The notes under the pieces are model-generated. The model saw nothing but the letters and a program-made list of their open reading frames with translations, was not told where the DNA came from and did not search any database. Of a stretch of 64,000 nucleotides of DNA, positions 19,253 to 29,330 are shown one piece after another (the first letter of the stretch is position 1; each line of letters begins with the position of its first letter). A program made the position numbers and the translations under genes. Origin of the DNA: Bacillota bacterium. GTDB lineage: Bacteria > Bacillota > Desulfotomaculia > Desulfotomaculales > Pelotomaculaceae. The stretch spans positions 62,001 to 126,000 of the forward strand of contig JAKPTB010000080.1 in NCBI GenBank assembly GCA_029555205.1, in the 5' to 3' direction.

Positions 19253-20302
19253 CTACGTCTTGCCTTTAGGCCAGGAGACGGTTGTTTTAATAACAGACTG
19301 CAGGGCGATTAGCAGAATCGGACCCATCAACAGGCCCACCAGCCCCATTGTTCTCAATCCAACATACATTGAAATAAGGGTAGCCAGAGGGTGCAGGCCG
19401 AGATTTAAGGATACAATTTTTGCTTCCGAAAATTGCCTCACAGCCAGCACCAGTCCATACAGTACAGTAAGTTTAATGCCCAGCCCGGTTGCCCCGGTGG
19501 CAAAGGACCAGATCAACCAGGGAATATAAATGGTGGCAGGACCCAGTACCGGGATTATGTCAAAGAAGCCGATTAAGAGACCCATGGTCAGGGAATAATT
19601 GGCTCCAATCAGAAGTAAACCCAGAACACTCAAGATTGTAGTAATTGAAACCAGGATTGCCTGTGCCTTCAGGTAGCCGGTGAAGGCAGTGGCTATTTCC
19701 CGGATAATTGTAACTGTTTTCTCACCCCAGGGGGCGGGAATGGTTTTAAGCAGCAGTTCTGAAATCAGATGACGGTCACGGGCAACAAAATAAGTAGCCA
19801 GAACTGTTACAACAAGTATTGTCAGGGTACCCGGGAGCAGGGATAAAAAGCGAATTATCGAGTCAGCCAAACTGCTGATCAAACCCTGCAGATTTGTGGT
19901 CAGGGTGGTAATGTTTTGTTCCAGGGATGAAACTACCCCCGGCGGAAGTGTTATATAAAAGTCCGTCAGTTTTTCTATAAGATCGGAATAAAGAACTCTT
20001 AACTCCGCCGCAGCAGAGGGTATTGTAAGAGAAAGATGAATCAGTTCTGAAACAAGTTTTAATATTATTAATGAAAATAAAACAGCAATGCCCCCGAAAA
20101 CAAGAAGCATGGAAGCCATAGTGGCCATGCCGCGGTTAAACCTTGCTCTTTTCTGCAGCATTTCTATGAGCGGTTCCATAATTGTACTGACTATAAGAGC
20201 AATGATAAAGGGGAGCAGGATGGGTAAGATGTATTTAGCAGTTGCCAGGATTATTATTATTGCGGCTACTGTATAAATCATGATCAGAAATGGTTTAGGC
20301 AA
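19253..20302 (-). CDS. AI-2E/YtvI-family membrane protein
   Basis: This is an integral membrane protein of about 350 residues with roughly eight hydrophobic segments. It has the family's central FxxYLKAQ (here FTGYLKAQAILVS) and the C-terminal GLRTMGLVGLLMGP motif. The family holds the sporulation protein YtvI and AI-2 exporter-like transporters; the substrate is unknown. The frame opens with a GTG at 20314 that overlaps the GAGGTG Shine-Dalgarno, so I place the start at a TTG (20302) 9 nt after it. It lies between cdsA and dxr, where Bacillus has no gene. Confidence 0.8.
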   Translation of the reverse strand: MPKPFLIMIYTVAAIIIILATAKYILPILLPFIIALIVSTIMEPLIEMLQKRARFNRGMATMASMLLVFGGIAVLFSLIILKLVSELIHLSLTIPSAAAELRVLYSDLIEKLTDFYITLPPGVVSSLEQNITTLTTNLQGLISSLADSIIRFLSLLPGTLTILVVTVLATYFVARDRHLISELLLKTIPAPWGEKTVTIIREIATAFTGYLKAQAILVSITTILSVLGLLLIGANYSLTMGLLIGFFDIIPVLGPATIYIPWLIWSFATGATGLGIKLTVLYGLVLAVRQFSEAKIVSLNLGLHPLATLISMYVGLRTMGLVGLLMGPILLIALQSVIKTTVSWPKGKT

Positions 20303-20315
20303 CGGGACTGTCACC

Positions 20316-21107
20316 TCAGCTTATGATGAATAATACAACAAAATAGTAGACCAGGGGTGCGGTAAACAGGGCGCTGTCGATGCGGTCCAGAATTCCACCG
20401 TGGCCGGGGATCAGCTTGCTGGAATCCTTGATCCCGGCTTCTCTTTTAAAAGCTGATTCCAGCAGGTCACCTACTTCTGCGGCCGCTCCAACCATCAGGC
20501 CCAGTAAAAGCATCTTTGGCATGGATAAAAAAGGGTAAATATAATAAGAAAATAAAAAGCTGACCAGAACACTTCCCAGCAAGCCCCCCAGTGCTCCCTC
20601 CAGCGTTTTCTTTGGGCTCAGTACTGGAGCCAGTCTTCTCCTGCCAAAGCCTTTACCCACAAAGTAAGCTGCTGTATCACAAGCCCAGGTTCCAGCGAGC
20701 ATAAAAATAAGCCAAATCCATCCGTCTGGCAGCATTCTCAGGAGATATACATAACTCAGTAATCCCACGTAAAGCGTGCCCATCAGAGTTCCGGCCCCAT
20801 CAAGCAGTGAATAACGGGGGTAAAAGGTGACCGTGGCAATCAGATGCAGAAACAAAATGATTGTTATGGTCGGACCGGGATATCCGTTACTATAAAGATA
20901 TGCGCCGCCAATGAGGATTAAGCCTCCCGCAGAGGCGAGCCAGAATGATGGCTTTAATCCCAGCTTGGTCAGCAATTCCGTTATTTCCTTGATGCCCAGG
21001 ATGATCAACAGGCTGAGCAGAAGCAACAGGGGAATACCCCCGTACCAAACTGCCAGGATGATCAGCGGGATACCAACCAGGGCACTTAAGACTCTTTGCC
21101 CGAGCAC
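20316..21107 (-). CDS. cdsA: Phosphatidate cytidylyltransferase
   Basis: CdsA makes CDP-diacylglycerol at the membrane. The 263-residue protein has about eight membrane segments and the C-terminal signature SAFKREAGIKDSSKLIPGHG with DRIDS after it. GTG start preceded by GGTG. It follows uppS by 24 bp. Confidence 0.95.
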   Translation of the reverse strand: MLGQRVLSALVGIPLIILAVWYGGIPLLLLLSLLIILGIKEITELLTKLGLKPSFWLASAGGLILIGGAYLYSNGYPGPTITIILFLHLIATVTFYPRYSLLDGAGTLMGTLYVGLLSYVYLLRMLPDGWIWLIFMLAGTWACDTAAYFVGKGFGRRRLAPVLSPKKTLEGALGGLLGSVLVSFLFSYYIYPFLSMPKMLLLGLMVGAAAEVGDLLESAFKREAGIKDSSKLIPGHGGILDRIDSALFTAPLVYYFVVLFIIS

Positions 21108-21131
21108 ATTTTCACCGACCTGTGAAAGGTT

Positions 21132-21935
21132 CTAAGTTCCCTTGTTCAGCCCTCCGAAACGGCGTTCACGCTGCTGATAATCAACCAGTGCCTGCAAGAT
21201 GTGAATCCGTCGAAAGTCAGGCCACATTACGGAAGAAAACCAGAACTCCGTATAAGCCAGCTGCCAGAGCAAAAAATTGCTGATCCGCAAGTCACCAGAG
21301 GGACGGATCAAGAGGTCAGGATCCGGCTGGCCGGCTGTATAAAGATGATCCGAGATAACTTTTTCGCTAATTTGTTCAATTCTGAGCGTGCCATTGACAA
21401 GCTTGGCCGCAATTGCCCGGACGGCGTCTACAATTTCGTTCCGTCCACCGTAGTTAAAGGCAAGATTCATTGTCAGTCCTTTGTTCTCCCTGGTGCGTTG
21501 CACAGCCATGTCGATGGCCTTCCTTGCAGAAGCAGGCAGTTCTGCAAGCCTGCCGATGGGATGCACCCGGACACCGTTTTCACAGAGTTCATCTATTTCC
21601 TTATAAAAATACTCAACAAGCAGATTCATCAAGATATCGATTTCTTCCTGCGGTCTTTTCCAATTTTCTGTGGAAAAGGCGTATAACGTTAAAAAACCGA
21701 TGCCCAGCTCGGAACAGATCCGCACAACATCTCTTAAGGCTTCTATACCTGCCCTGTGTCCATAGGAACGGGTCAAACCCCGGCGCAAGGCCCAGCGTCC
21801 GTTTCCGTCCATAATAATAGCTATGTGGCAGGGCAGTTTATTTTTATCAATTCTTTTGATAAGTTCGTTTACTTCGGCCTCAGCGCAATTTTCCGTGTCT
21901 TTACGGCGCCAGAAGCGGACTATTTGGTTAAACAT
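21132..21935 (-). CDS. uppS: Undecaprenyl diphosphate synthase
   Basis: UppS builds the C55 lipid carrier for cell-wall synthesis. The 267-residue cis-prenyltransferase has the catalytic IIMDGNGRWA motif (about 40-49), NLAFNYGGRNEI and the C-terminal ELWFSSVMWPDF-like region. It carries about 30 extra N-terminal residues before the core. AGGAGG lies about 13 nt before the ATG, an unusually long spacing. Confidence 0.95.
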   Translation of the reverse strand: MFNQIVRFWRRKDTENCAEAEVNELIKRIDKNKLPCHIAIIMDGNGRWALRRGLTRSYGHRAGIEALRDVVRICSELGIGFLTLYAFSTENWKRPQEEIDILMNLLVEYFYKEIDELCENGVRVHPIGRLAELPASARKAIDMAVQRTRENKGLTMNLAFNYGGRNEIVDAVRAIAAKLVNGTLRIEQISEKVISDHLYTAGQPDPDLLIRPSGDLRISNFLLWQLAYTEFWFSSVMWPDFRRIHILQALVDYQQRERRFGGLNKGT

Positions 21936-21986
21936 AAAAAAGTTTTAGCCTCCTCTGGAATCACCCTTGAGACATACCTATGTAAT

Positions 21987-22010
21987 GACCCCCTCAGATG
22001 TGAGGGGGTC
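21987..22010 (-). terminator. Strong hairpin between ferredoxin and uppS
   Basis: A perfect 10-bp stem (GACCCCCTCA / TGAGGGGGTC) with a 4-nt loop starts 6 bp past the ferredoxin stop. No T-run follows, so it may act as an RNA-stability element rather than a terminator. Confidence 0.5.
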
Positions 22011-22016
22011 CACCCA

Positions 22017-22394
22017 TTATTCTTCGACAATGGCTCCGGTGGGGCAGGCGTCAGCGCAAGCACCACAGCTCTCACATTTATCCGGATCAATGTTATAAAT
22101 ATCACCTTCGCTGATTGCTCCAACAGGACAGGCATCCAGGCAGGAACCACAGGCAAGGCATTCCTCTGTAATTTTGTATGCCACTTTATCCACCTCCTTT
22201 CGTTTTTCTTCGAAGGCCACAGTTATCACCCATTTATTATTAGAGACCCTATGAAAGCGTATAACCCTCGGTTTCCCTTCCGGTTGTACCTTATAAGGCC
22301 GGGTGAACATGATTTCTATATCATAGCCGGAGGTTCTGCATAGATCGAGTGCCTTGCTTAATTCAAAGCCGGTAATGTCCGGTACCCCGTCCAT
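22017..22394 (-). CDS. PASTA-like domain fused to 2[4Fe-4S] ferredoxin
   Basis: The 125-residue frame has two parts. Residues 1-66 resemble a PASTA-type module (VPDITGF...ALDLC...GYDIEI). Residues 71-125 are a complete clostridial ferredoxin with CxxCxxCxxxCP at CLACGSCLDACP and CESCGACADACP, binding two [4Fe-4S] clusters for low-potential electron transfer. The ferredoxin part has its own GTG at 22184 (codon 71) with AGGAGG 8 nt upstream, lying inside the frame. Two products are therefore likely: the fusion and a 55-residue ferredoxin. The first ATG directly follows the frr stop and has a weak ribosome-binding site. Confidence 0.85.
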   Translation of the reverse strand: MDGVPDITGFELSKALDLCRTSGYDIEIMFTRPYKVQPEGKPRVIRFHRVSNNKWVITVAFEEKRKEVDKVAYKITEECLACGSCLDACPVGAISEGDIYNIDPDKCESCGACADACPTGAIVEE

Positions 22395-22955
22395 CTATAC
22401 CTGCATTATCTCCTGTTCCTTGTTGGCTAAAAGGGCGTCAATATCCTTGATCATCCGGTCCGTCATTTTCTGAACGTCTTCCTGTTTGCGCTTCAAATCA
22501 TCTTCGGAGATTTTGCCCTCTTTTTGCTGGGATTTCAGCTGATCGTTGGTGTCACGACGGATATTCCGGATGGCCACGCGGCCCTCTTCTGCTTTCTTCT
22601 TGATGACTTTCATCAACTCAACCCGCCTTTCCCGGGTTAGCTGCGGAATTGTCAGGCGGATAACGACACCGTCACTGGCAGGGGTAATCCCCAGGTCCGA
22701 TTTTAAGATGGCCTTCTCAATTTCGGGCAGGGCAGTTTTATCCCAGGGCTGGATTAACAGAAGTCTGGCCTCGGGAACGGAAATATTTGCAAGTTGATTG
22801 ACAGGTGTCGGAGTCCCATAGTAATTAACTGTTATTTTATCGAGGAGAGCCGGAGTGGCTCGTCCTGCACGCATTGAGGCGAACTCCTTTTTAACCACTT
22901 CAACAGTTTTTTTCATATTACTCTCGGCTTCATTAATAATTTCCGTGGTTGTCAT
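22395..22955 (-). CDS. frr: Ribosome recycling factor
   Basis: RRF splits post-termination ribosomes together with EF-G. The 186-residue protein shows the conserved [26 protein letters not shown] and the C-terminal RRDTNDQLK region. ATG start with GGAGG 7 nt upstream. Its first 23 nt overlap the end of pyrH. Confidence 0.97.
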   Translation of the reverse strand: MTTTEIINEAESNMKKTVEVVKKEFASMRAGRATPALLDKITVNYYGTPTPVNQLANISVPEARLLLIQPWDKTALPEIEKAILKSDLGITPASDGVVIRLTIPQLTRERRVELMKVIKKKAEEGRVAIRNIRRDTNDQLKSQQKEGKISEDDLKRKQEDVQKMTDRMIKDIDALLANKEQEIMQV

Positions 22956-23676
22956 TTAACTCACCTCCGATATATGTCCCAATTTTTTCGCCAAACACCG
23001 CTTTCATAATATTACCATCCTGGTTTAAATCAAAAACAATTACGGGAATATTATTATCCATACACAGGGAAGCTGCAGTGGCATCCATAACACCAAGACC
23101 TTTGTTCAACATCTCAATATAGGATAGTTGTTTGAACTTTTTAGCATTGGGATTTTTAAGCGGGTCGCTGTCATAGACACCGTCTACCCGCTTGGCCATT
23201 AAAATAACCTGAGCCTCTATCTCAGCTGCCCTCAGGGCGGCGGTTGTATCGGTGGAAAAATATGGATTACCGGTACCGGCGGCAAAAATGACTACCCTGC
23301 CTTTTTCCATATGTCTTATGGCCCGTCGCCGGATATAAGGTTCAGCTACTTCTTTCATTTCGATTGCAGTCTGGGTCCGGGTATCAACACCATATTTTTG
23401 AAGAGCATCTTGAAGTGCCAGGGAGTTCATTACAGTGGCCAGCATTCCCATGTAGTCCGCTGTTGCCCGGTCCATTCCCTTGGCGCTTCCGGCGACACCC
23501 CGCCAGATATTACCTCCACCAACTACGACGGATATCTGCACCCTGTGCTCTGCCACTTCTTTGATCTGTCTGGCAATTGTGTTTACCACATCGGGATCGA
23601 TTCCATAACCCAGGGAGCCGGCCAGGGCCTCGCCACTCAACTTCAGAACGATTCGCCAGTATTTTGGTGCAATCAT
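22933..23676 (-). CDS. pyrH: UMP kinase
   Basis: PyrH phosphorylates UMP to UDP and is a hexamer of the amino-acid-kinase fold. The 247 residues include [18 protein letters not shown] and a [10 protein letters not shown] segment. It overlaps frr by 23 nt and follows tsf by 69 bp. Confidence 0.96.
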   Translation of the reverse strand: MIAPKYWRIVLKLSGEALAGSLGYGIDPDVVNTIARQIKEVAEHRVQISVVVGGGNIWRGVAGSAKGMDRATADYMGMLATVMNSLALQDALQKYGVDTRTQTAIEMKEVAEPYIRRRAIRHMEKGRVVIFAAGTGNPYFSTDTTAALRAAEIEAQVILMAKRVDGVYDSDPLKNPNAKKFKQLSYIEMLNKGLGVMDATAASLCMDNNIPVIVFDLNQDGNIMKAVFGEKIGTYIGGELNDNHGNY

Positions 23677-23745
23677 AAAGGCAGGAAACCTCCAGTCTTC
23701 CCAGAGTTATTCTACAGTTTGACTCAAAAATCCTTTTATTTAATT

Positions 23746-24405
23746 CTATTTGCAGACATTTCGTGTTGCCTCTTCCACCTCGGCAGCGAGGTCGGACTTT
23801 TTCTTCTCCAAACCTTCACCAAGCTCAAAACGGGCAAACCGCCTGACGCTGATATTCTCACCAATCTTGGCTATTTTTTCAGTCAGGAGCTGTTGTATGG
23901 TTTGATCCGGGTTTTTGATAAAGGGCTGTTCTAAAAGGCATACTTCCTTATAATACTTTTCAATTCTTCCCTCGACCATTTTGTCAACAATCTTTTCTGG
24001 TTTGCCTTCGTTGAGAGCCTGAGCACGCAAAATTGCCTTTTCTTTTTCAATGGTTTCGCTGGAGACTTCCTCCCGCCTGACATATTCCGGCTTCGAAGCA
24101 GCGATTTGCATGGCGATATCACGAACCAGGGTTTTAAATTCATCGGTTTTTGCCACAAAGTCGGTTTCGCAATTCACTTCCACCAGAACCCCAATTTTGC
24201 CGGCGCCGTGTATGTAAGCTTCCACGAGTCCTTCCGCGGCTATTCTGCCGGCTTTTTTAGCTGCTGCAGCCAGGCCTTTCTCTCTCAGGTAATCAGTTGC
24301 TTTTTCAAGATCGCCGCCTGTTTCTGCAAGCGCTCTCTTACAATCCATCATTCCGGCTCCGGTACGCTCCCGGAGTTCCTTGACCAGACTGGCGGGTACA
24401 GACAT
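23746..24405 (-). CDS. tsf: Elongation factor Ts
   Basis: EF-Ts exchanges GDP for GTP on EF-Tu. The 219-residue protein begins [23 protein letters not shown], with the TDFVAK motif near residue 80. The frame is open 24 codons upstream, but the conserved N-terminus begins here and AAAGGAGG lies about 11 nt before the ATG. A terminator-like element separates it from rpsB. Confidence 0.96.
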   Translation of the reverse strand: MSVPASLVKELRERTGAGMMDCKRALAETGGDLEKATDYLREKGLAAAAKKAGRIAAEGLVEAYIHGAGKIGVLVEVNCETDFVAKTDEFKTLVRDIAMQIAASKPEYVRREEVSSETIEKEKAILRAQALNEGKPEKIVDKMVEGRIEKYYKEVCLLEQPFIKNPDQTIQQLLTEKIAKIGENISVRRFARFELGEGLEKKKSDLAAEVEEATRNVCK

Positions 24406-24457
24406 ATTGGATTTGCCCTCCTTTGTATTTACATCATTTTCCTTTAAATTAGTATAT

Positions 24458-24471
24458 CCAGGATTCCCTGG
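24458..24471. other. Small inverted repeat upstream of tsf
   Basis: CCAGG (24458-24462) and CCTGG (24467-24471) flank ATTC. It lies 53 bp before the tsf start and beside a TATACT-like element on the minus strand, so it could be an operator or a short leader stem. Confidence 0.3.
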
Positions 24472-24501
24472 GATCAATCAAGATCTCATTACTCAAGGCA
24501 G

Positions 24502-24543
24502 AAAAAAGGCAGGGGCTACCATGCCGATGACTCACCCCCACCT
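24502..24543 (-). terminator. Terminator or attenuator between rpsB and tsf
   Basis: On the minus strand a 9-bp stem (AGGTGGGGG / CCCCTGCCT, two wobble pairs) with a 19-nt loop is followed by six T. It begins 11 bp past the rpsB stop. Partial termination between rpsB and tsf is known in other bacteria and would lower tsf expression. Confidence 0.65.
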
Positions 24544-24553
24544 GTCTTCTCAA

Positions 24554-25252
24554 TTATTCTGCAAGCTGTTCCCCCTGCCGGCCTTCAAGAACAGCTTCCG
24601 CCATCTTGCCGGTCAAAAGGCGTACCGCCCTGATGGCGTCATCATTACCGGGGATGACGTAGTCCACTTCGTCCGGATCGCAGTTGGTATCAACAATTGC
24701 AACAATGGGAATGCCTAATTTACGTGCTTCAGCTACGGCAATCCGTTCTTTCCGCGGGTCAATCACAAATAAGGCTCCCGGTAGACGCCGCATCTCCTTA
24801 ATGCCGCCCAGAAACTTTTGCAGTTTATCCTTTTCGTGCATTAATTCGGCAACTTCTTTTTTGGGTAAAACTTCAAGGGTGCCTTTTGCCTCCATTTTTT
24901 CCAGCTCTTGCAGACGGTCAATCCGGCGTCTGATGGTCTGGAAATTGGTGAGCATGCCGCCCAGCCAGCGCTGGTTTACATAAAACATACCACAACGTTC
25001 AGCTTCTTCCCGGACAGCTTCCTGGGCCTGTTTCTTTGTACCCACAAAAAGAATCGTATCTCCTTCACTGGAAAGCTGTTTAACAAAATTGTAAGCTTCC
25101 TCAACCTTTTTTACGGTTTTTTGTAAATCTATAATATAGATGCCGTTACGGTCAGTAAAGATGTATGGAGCCATTTTGGGGTTCCAGCGGCGGGTTTGGT
25201 GGCCGAAGTGAACACCAGCTTCCAACAGTTGCTTCATAGATATGACAGCCAA
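24554..25252 (-). CDS. rpsB: Ribosomal protein S2
   Basis: The 232-residue S2 starts with the family N-terminus (Met)[18 protein letters not shown] and includes TRRWNPKM and FVGTKKQAQ. The start is a TTG at 25250-25252 with AGGAGG 9 nt upstream. The downstream ATG is 24 nt away and the longer upstream frame has no conserved sequence. It opens the rpsB-tsf-pyrH-frr run. Confidence 0.96.
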   Translation of the reverse strand: MAVISMKQLLEAGVHFGHQTRRWNPKMAPYIFTDRNGIYIIDLQKTVKKVEEAYNFVKQLSSEGDTILFVGTKKQAQEAVREEAERCGMFYVNQRWLGGMLTNFQTIRRRIDRLQELEKMEAKGTLEVLPKKEVAELMHEKDKLQKFLGGIKEMRRLPGALFVIDPRKERIAVAEARKLGIPIVAIVDTNCDPDEVDYVIPGNDDAIRAVRLLTGKMAEAVLEGRQGEQLAE

Positions 25253-25287
25253 GTAATTACACCTCCTCCCCCGTGGTTTTCGTCCTC

Positions 25288-25343
25288 CGCTGCCTTCATT
25301 TTCCGCAAGCCCCGCAGGGAACCTTTGCAAGAATCCAGCAGCG
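25288..25343 (-). promoter_or_regulatory. Candidate rpsB leader RNA
   Basis: CGCTGC (25288-25293) and GCAGCG (25338-25343) are a 6-bp long-range pair about 35 bp upstream of the rpsB start. A second stem, GTGTG/CACAC, lies at 25343-25357. A TAAAAT box about 17 bp from TTGCGC suggests that transcription begins near 25360. A structured S2 leader is plausible; the motif itself is not one I recognise. Confidence 0.35.
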
Positions 25344-25378
25344 TGTGTAATTCACACCATCCTGTATTTTAACACAGT

Positions 25379-25406
25379 TACAGCCCCGGCGCAAGGCGGG
25401 GCTGTA
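25379..25406 (-). terminator. Hairpin after codY
   Basis: A perfect 10-bp GC-rich stem (TACAGCCCCG / CGGGGCTGTA) with an 8-nt loop lies 35 bp past the codY stop. The T-run on the minus strand is poor, but it is the obvious end of the hslU-codY transcript. Confidence 0.6.
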
Positions 25407-25440
25407 AAATTGAGTTCCCGGTTCTTAAAAAAATATAACT

Positions 25441-26223
25441 CTAGTGCTGCTTAATCCTTTCCAGTTCCTCCAGCAAGCGGTCATTTAAAACTCGGATGTA
25501 TGTCCCTTTCATACCCAGGGATTTTGACTCGATCACACCGGCGCTTTCAAACTTTCTCAGGGCATTTACAATTACCGAGCGGGTAATTCCGACACGATCG
25601 GCAATCTTACTTGCTACCAGAAGTCCCTCTTCACCTTCCAGTTGTTCGAAGATGTGTTGTACAGCATCCATCTCTGAATAGGAAAGGGTACCCAGGGCAA
25701 TTTGCACAGCAGCTCTCTTCCTGGCTTCCTCTTCCATCTTTTCAGTCCTTGCCCGCAGGATTTCCATGCCCACAACAGTAGCTCCGTATTCGCCCAGCAC
25801 CAGATCCTCATCTGTGAAAAAATTGTCAAACTTGGCCAGGACCAGCGTACCCAGACGCGTTCCCCCGCCGATTATCGGTACCGTTGTTGTTATTCTATTG
25901 TTAAAAGGGCACCGCTTATTTTCAAAAACACATAAATTCTTTGTTTGACAGTAATTAGCATGCGTTTCGTTGATTTTCAACAGGCTTTCGTTATAGTCCT
26001 CAGGGAAACCTCCCTGGCCTTCAACAATGTCTTTCATAATATCACAGGTCCAGCCTTTGAGATAGGCGTAACCGAAAACTTTTCCCTTGCGATCGAGAAT
26101 ATAAATACTCGCTCCGATGTTTTCGCTCAGAACTTCGGCTACCTCATTAAAATCGACGTTGTGACCTGCTGATTTTTGCAGCAACTTGTTGATGGCCCTT
26201 GTTTTTTCCAGTAATGCTCTCAT
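25441..26223 (-). CDS. codY: GTP- and branched-chain-amino-acid-sensing repressor CodY
   Basis: CodY is the global nutrient regulator of Firmicutes. The 260-residue protein has the N-terminal GAF domain (about 1-150) and a C-terminal winged helix-turn-helix, with the very conserved [20 protein letters not shown] region (here [16 protein letters not shown] near 205-220). It follows hslU by 21 bp, the arrangement found in Bacillus. Confidence 0.97.
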   Translation of the reverse strand: MRALLEKTRAINKLLQKSAGHNVDFNEVAEVLSENIGASIYILDRKGKVFGYAYLKGWTCDIMKDIVEGQGGFPEDYNESLLKINETHANYCQTKNLCVFENKRCPFNNRITTTVPIIGGGTRLGTLVLAKFDNFFTDEDLVLGEYGATVVGMEILRARTEKMEEEARKRAAVQIALGTLSYSEMDAVQHIFEQLEGEEGLLVASKIADRVGITRSVIVNALRKFESAGVIESKSLGMKGTYIRVLNDRLLEELERIKQH

Positions 26224-26244
26224 TTCAAAACCCTTCCCTCTAGT

Positions 26245-27639
26245 TTACAGTATATAACGACTTAAATCTTCATATTTCACCAAATGACCCAATTTTTCAA
26301 CAATAAACTCTTCGTTAATATCAATTATCTGGCCTGCTAGCTCCGGGGCGTCAAAGGAGATGTCTTCCAGCAACTTTTCCAGAATTGTATGCAGTCGTCG
26401 GGCACCGATGTTCTCTGTTTGTTCATTAACAGTATAAGCGATCTTTGCAATTTCCACAAGTGAATTTTGTGAAAATTTAACCGTGACGCCTTCTGTGGCA
26501 AGTAATTCGGTATATTGCTTAATTAAGGCGTTTCTAGGTTCTGTCAATATTTGTTGAAAATCCTCACGCGTCAGGCTCTCTAGTTCGACACGGATCGGGA
26601 AACGGCCCTGGAGTTCGGGGATCAGGTCAGAGGGTTTCGCTATGTGGAAAGCTCCTGCCGCGATAAAAAGGATGTGGTCGGTTTTTACCGGGCCATATTT
26701 TGTAACTACAGTGGAACCTTCTACAATGGGCAGGATATCGCGCTGTACCCCTCCTCTGGATACATCCGGTCCCTGTCCTTCTTTGCCGGCGATCTTATCA
26801 ATTTCATCCAGAAAAATGATGCCTTCTTCTTCTGCCCTCTTGATCGCCTGGGAAATAACCTCGTCCATATCAATCAACTTCTGAGCTTCCTGCTGGGCAA
26901 GAATATGGCGGGCTTCTTTAACTGTGACCCTGCGTTTGCGTTTTTTCCTGGGAATTAAACCACCCAGCATATCCTGGAGGTTAATTCCCATCTCTTCCAT
27001 GCCGGACCCGGTGAATACTTCAAGCATCGGGGGTTTATTATCTTCAACTTCTATTTCCAGGGTTTCATTTTCCAGTTCTCCCCTGGCCAGTTTTTCCCTT
27101 AACATTTCCCTCTCAAATTCTATCCGCCTGGTCCGCTGTTCATGGGCGGCATCGTGGGGTTCAGAGGTTTTTGTTGTTCCAAAAAGCATTTCCAAAGGAT
27201 TGCGGGGTTGTTTTTCCTGCAAGGGATAAGGCGCCAGTAGTTCAACAATTTTCTCATCAGCAATGATTTTTGCCCTGTCTTCAACTGTTGCCAGCTTTTC
27301 CTGCTTAACCATCCGGATGGACGTTTCAACCAGGTCACGAACCATTCCCTCAACATCCCTGCCCACATAACCCACTTCAGTGAACTTCGTAGCTTCAACC
27401 TTGACAAAGGGCGCTTTAACGAGCCTGGCCAGGCGGCGGGCAATTTCAGTTTTACCCACTCCCGTCGGTCCGATCATCAGAATATTTTTCGGTATTACCT
27501 CGTCCTTAAAATCTTCCGGAAGTTTCTTGCGGCGGTAGCGGTTGCGCAGGGCTACGGCCACTGCTTTCTTGGCGTTTTTCTGCCCCACGATATATTTATC
27601 CAGTTCTTCAACAATACGGCGTGGTGTCAGGTGTTCCAT
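26245..27639 (-). CDS. hslU: HslU (ClpY) ATPase subunit
   Basis: HslU is the AAA+ unfoldase of the HslUV protease. The 464 residues carry Walker [10 protein letters not shown] (57-65), Walker [11 protein letters not shown] (near 270) and the sensor/arginine-finger region, with the variable I-domain between about 120 and 250. It is located between hslV and codY. Confidence 0.97.
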   Translation of the reverse strand: MEHLTPRRIVEELDKYIVGQKNAKKAVAVALRNRYRRKKLPEDFKDEVIPKNILMIGPTGVGKTEIARRLARLVKAPFVKVEATKFTEVGYVGRDVEGMVRDLVETSIRMVKQEKLATVEDRAKIIADEKIVELLAPYPLQEKQPRNPLEMLFGTTKTSEPHDAAHEQRTRRIEFEREMLREKLARGELENETLEIEVEDNKPPMLEVFTGSGMEEMGINLQDMLGGLIPRKKRKRRVTVKEARHILAQQEAQKLIDMDEVISQAIKRAEEEGIIFLDEIDKIAGKEGQGPDVSRGGVQRDILPIVEGSTVVTKYGPVKTDHILFIAAGAFHIAKPSDLIPELQGRFPIRVELESLTREDFQQILTEPRNALIKQYTELLATEGVTVKFSQNSLVEIAKIAYTVNEQTENIGARRLHTILEKLLEDISFDAPELAGQIIDINEEFIVEKLGHLVKYEDLSRYIL

Positions 27640-27756
27640 GCTAAAACCCCCATGATTTCCGGTATTGATCCGGCATTATTTTATAAAATCTTAAAGTCAA
27701 GGCTTCTTGGTGAAGATGTAAGACTGGCGTTGACGGTCTAAGGCTAAATGTTTGGT

Positions 27757-28287
27757 TTAGAGCTCTTCAACGATGATCTGATTGTTTGTATAGATGCAGA
27801 TCTCTGATGCAATTGCCAGGGCTTCTTGAACAATTTCCTTTGCCTCCATGGAAGTATGCTTGAGTAGCGCCCGGGCCGCTGCCAGGGCGAAAGGCCCGCC
27901 GGAGCCGATAGCGCTAACACCGTCATCAGGCTCAATGACCTCGCCGGATCCGGAAATAATGTAGAAATTATCACTGGAGGCCACAATCATGAGGGCTTCT
28001 AGCCGCCGTAGAATTTTATCGGTGCGCCACTCCTTGGCTAGTTCTACGGCTGCCCTCTGCAGGTTGCCATGGTATTCTTCCAGTTTACTCTCGAATTTCT
28101 CAAAGAGCGTAAAGGCATCAGCAACGGACCCGGCAAATCCGGCAACAATTTTATTTTTATAAAGACGCCTGATTTTTTTGGCGCTCTTTTTAATTATAGT
28201 GTTTTGGGCGAAGGTGACCTGTCCGTCCCCGGCAAGTGCAACTTTCCCGTTTCTTTTCACGGCTACGATGGTAGTGGCGTGAAACAT
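27757..28287 (-). CDS. hslV: HslV (ClpQ) peptidase subunit
   Basis: HslV is the proteasome-like peptidase of HslUV. The preferred start is the ATG at 28287 (6 nt after GGGGG); another ATG two codons upstream abuts the ribosome-binding site. The product begins [10 protein letters not shown], so a short propeptide before the Thr nucleophile is probable. GDGQVT and [10 protein letters not shown] motifs follow. The 176 residues are normal in length. Confidence 0.95.
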   Translation of the reverse strand: MFHATTIVAVKRNGKVALAGDGQVTFAQNTIIKKSAKKIRRLYKNKIVAGFAGSVADAFTLFEKFESKLEEYHGNLQRAAVELAKEWRTDKILRRLEALMIVASSDNFYIISGSGEVIEPDDGVSAIGSGGPFALAAARALLKHTSMEAKEIVQEALAIASEICIYTNNQIIVEEL

Positions 28288-28333
28288 GTTCATCCCCCTT
28301 CCAGATGAATAAAAATTATTAAATCACAAATAA

Positions 28334-29308
28334 TTACTCCTTAGCACGCGGGTGGGATTTTCTGTAAACCTGTTTCAGCCGCTCACTGCTTACATGGGTG
28401 TACAACTGCGTGCTGGTAAGTCTTGTATGACCTAAAAGTTCCTGCACCAGGCGAAGGTCGGCGCCGGCGTTGAGGAGGTGAGTGGCAAATGAATGACGCA
28501 GGGTATGGGGACTGATTTTTCTCTCCAGGCTGATTTTTTCCACGTATTTATCAATTATTTTGCGGATGCCCCGGCTGGAAAGCCGGGTTCCCCAGCGGTT
28601 CAAGAATACGGCGTTATTCAGTTTTCCCGGCAGGGGCATTGCTGGCAATTCCCCGTGTTGCGGCGCCTGCCGGCCCTTTTTTCTGTTCCGGTTGGCCAAA
28701 AGCCCCGGCCGTGCCTCCCGGAGGTATTTAGTCAGGGCTTCCACGGCCTTGGACCCCAGCGGGACCATTCTTTCTTTGGACCTTTTGCCTGTAATCCTGA
28801 TGTAGCCTGCTGCCAGGTCTAGATTTCCGGTATCCAGGGACACCAGCTCGCTTATCCTCAGACCTCCGGCATAAAGTGTCTCCAAAAGGGCCCTGTCGCG
28901 CAGGCCAAGGGGCTGGCTTAAGTCCGGCGCTTCGACCAGGGCCTGGGCTTCGTCCTCAAAGAGAAATTGAGGCAGTTTCCTGCCCAGCCGGGGGCTTGCT
29001 ATCCTTGTCAGCGGGTTGTCCCCGATGATTCCTTCCCGCAGGAGATAGCGGTAGAGGGAGCGCCAGGCCGCCAGGTGCCTGGCTATGGAAGTCCGGGCCA
29101 GCCCCTGTTCATTTAAAAAGGCCAGGTAATGGCGAAAGACCCGGTGGTCGATCTCAGAGGGAAGGATGGCATGATCTTCTTTATGTAAAAATGCCGCAAA
29201 AAAATCCAGCCCCCTGAAAAAGTCCTTCTGATAGCTTTCAATGGTTTTGGGGGAGGCGTTTTTCTCCACTTTGAGATATATTATATAATTATCAATATGG
29301 GTATACAT
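28334..29308 (-). CDS. xerC: Tyrosine recombinase XerC
   Basis: This site-specific recombinase resolves chromosome dimers at dif with XerD. The catalytic set is complete: R151, K178, H268, R271, H294 and Y303. At 324 residues it is about 20 longer than usual because of a basic, Pro-rich insertion at about 205-230. It sits between trmFO and hslV, the position of xerC (codV) in Bacillus. The second recombinase gene at 61938 is xerD. Confidence 0.93.
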   Translation of the reverse strand: MYTHIDNYIIYLKVEKNASPKTIESYQKDFFRGLDFFAAFLHKEDHAILPSEIDHRVFRHYLAFLNEQGLARTSIARHLAAWRSLYRYLLREGIIGDNPLTRIASPRLGRKLPQFLFEDEAQALVEAPDLSQPLGLRDRALLETLYAGGLRISELVSLDTGNLDLAAGYIRITGKRSKERMVPLGSKAVEALTKYLREARPGLLANRNRKKGRQAPQHGELPAMPLPGKLNNAVFLNRWGTRLSSRGIRKIIDKYVEKISLERKISPHTLRHSFATHLLNAGADLRLVQELLGHTRLTSTQLYTHVSSERLKQVYRKSHPRAKE

Positions 29309-29330
29309 GCTGCCTCAGGATTTACCAGTT

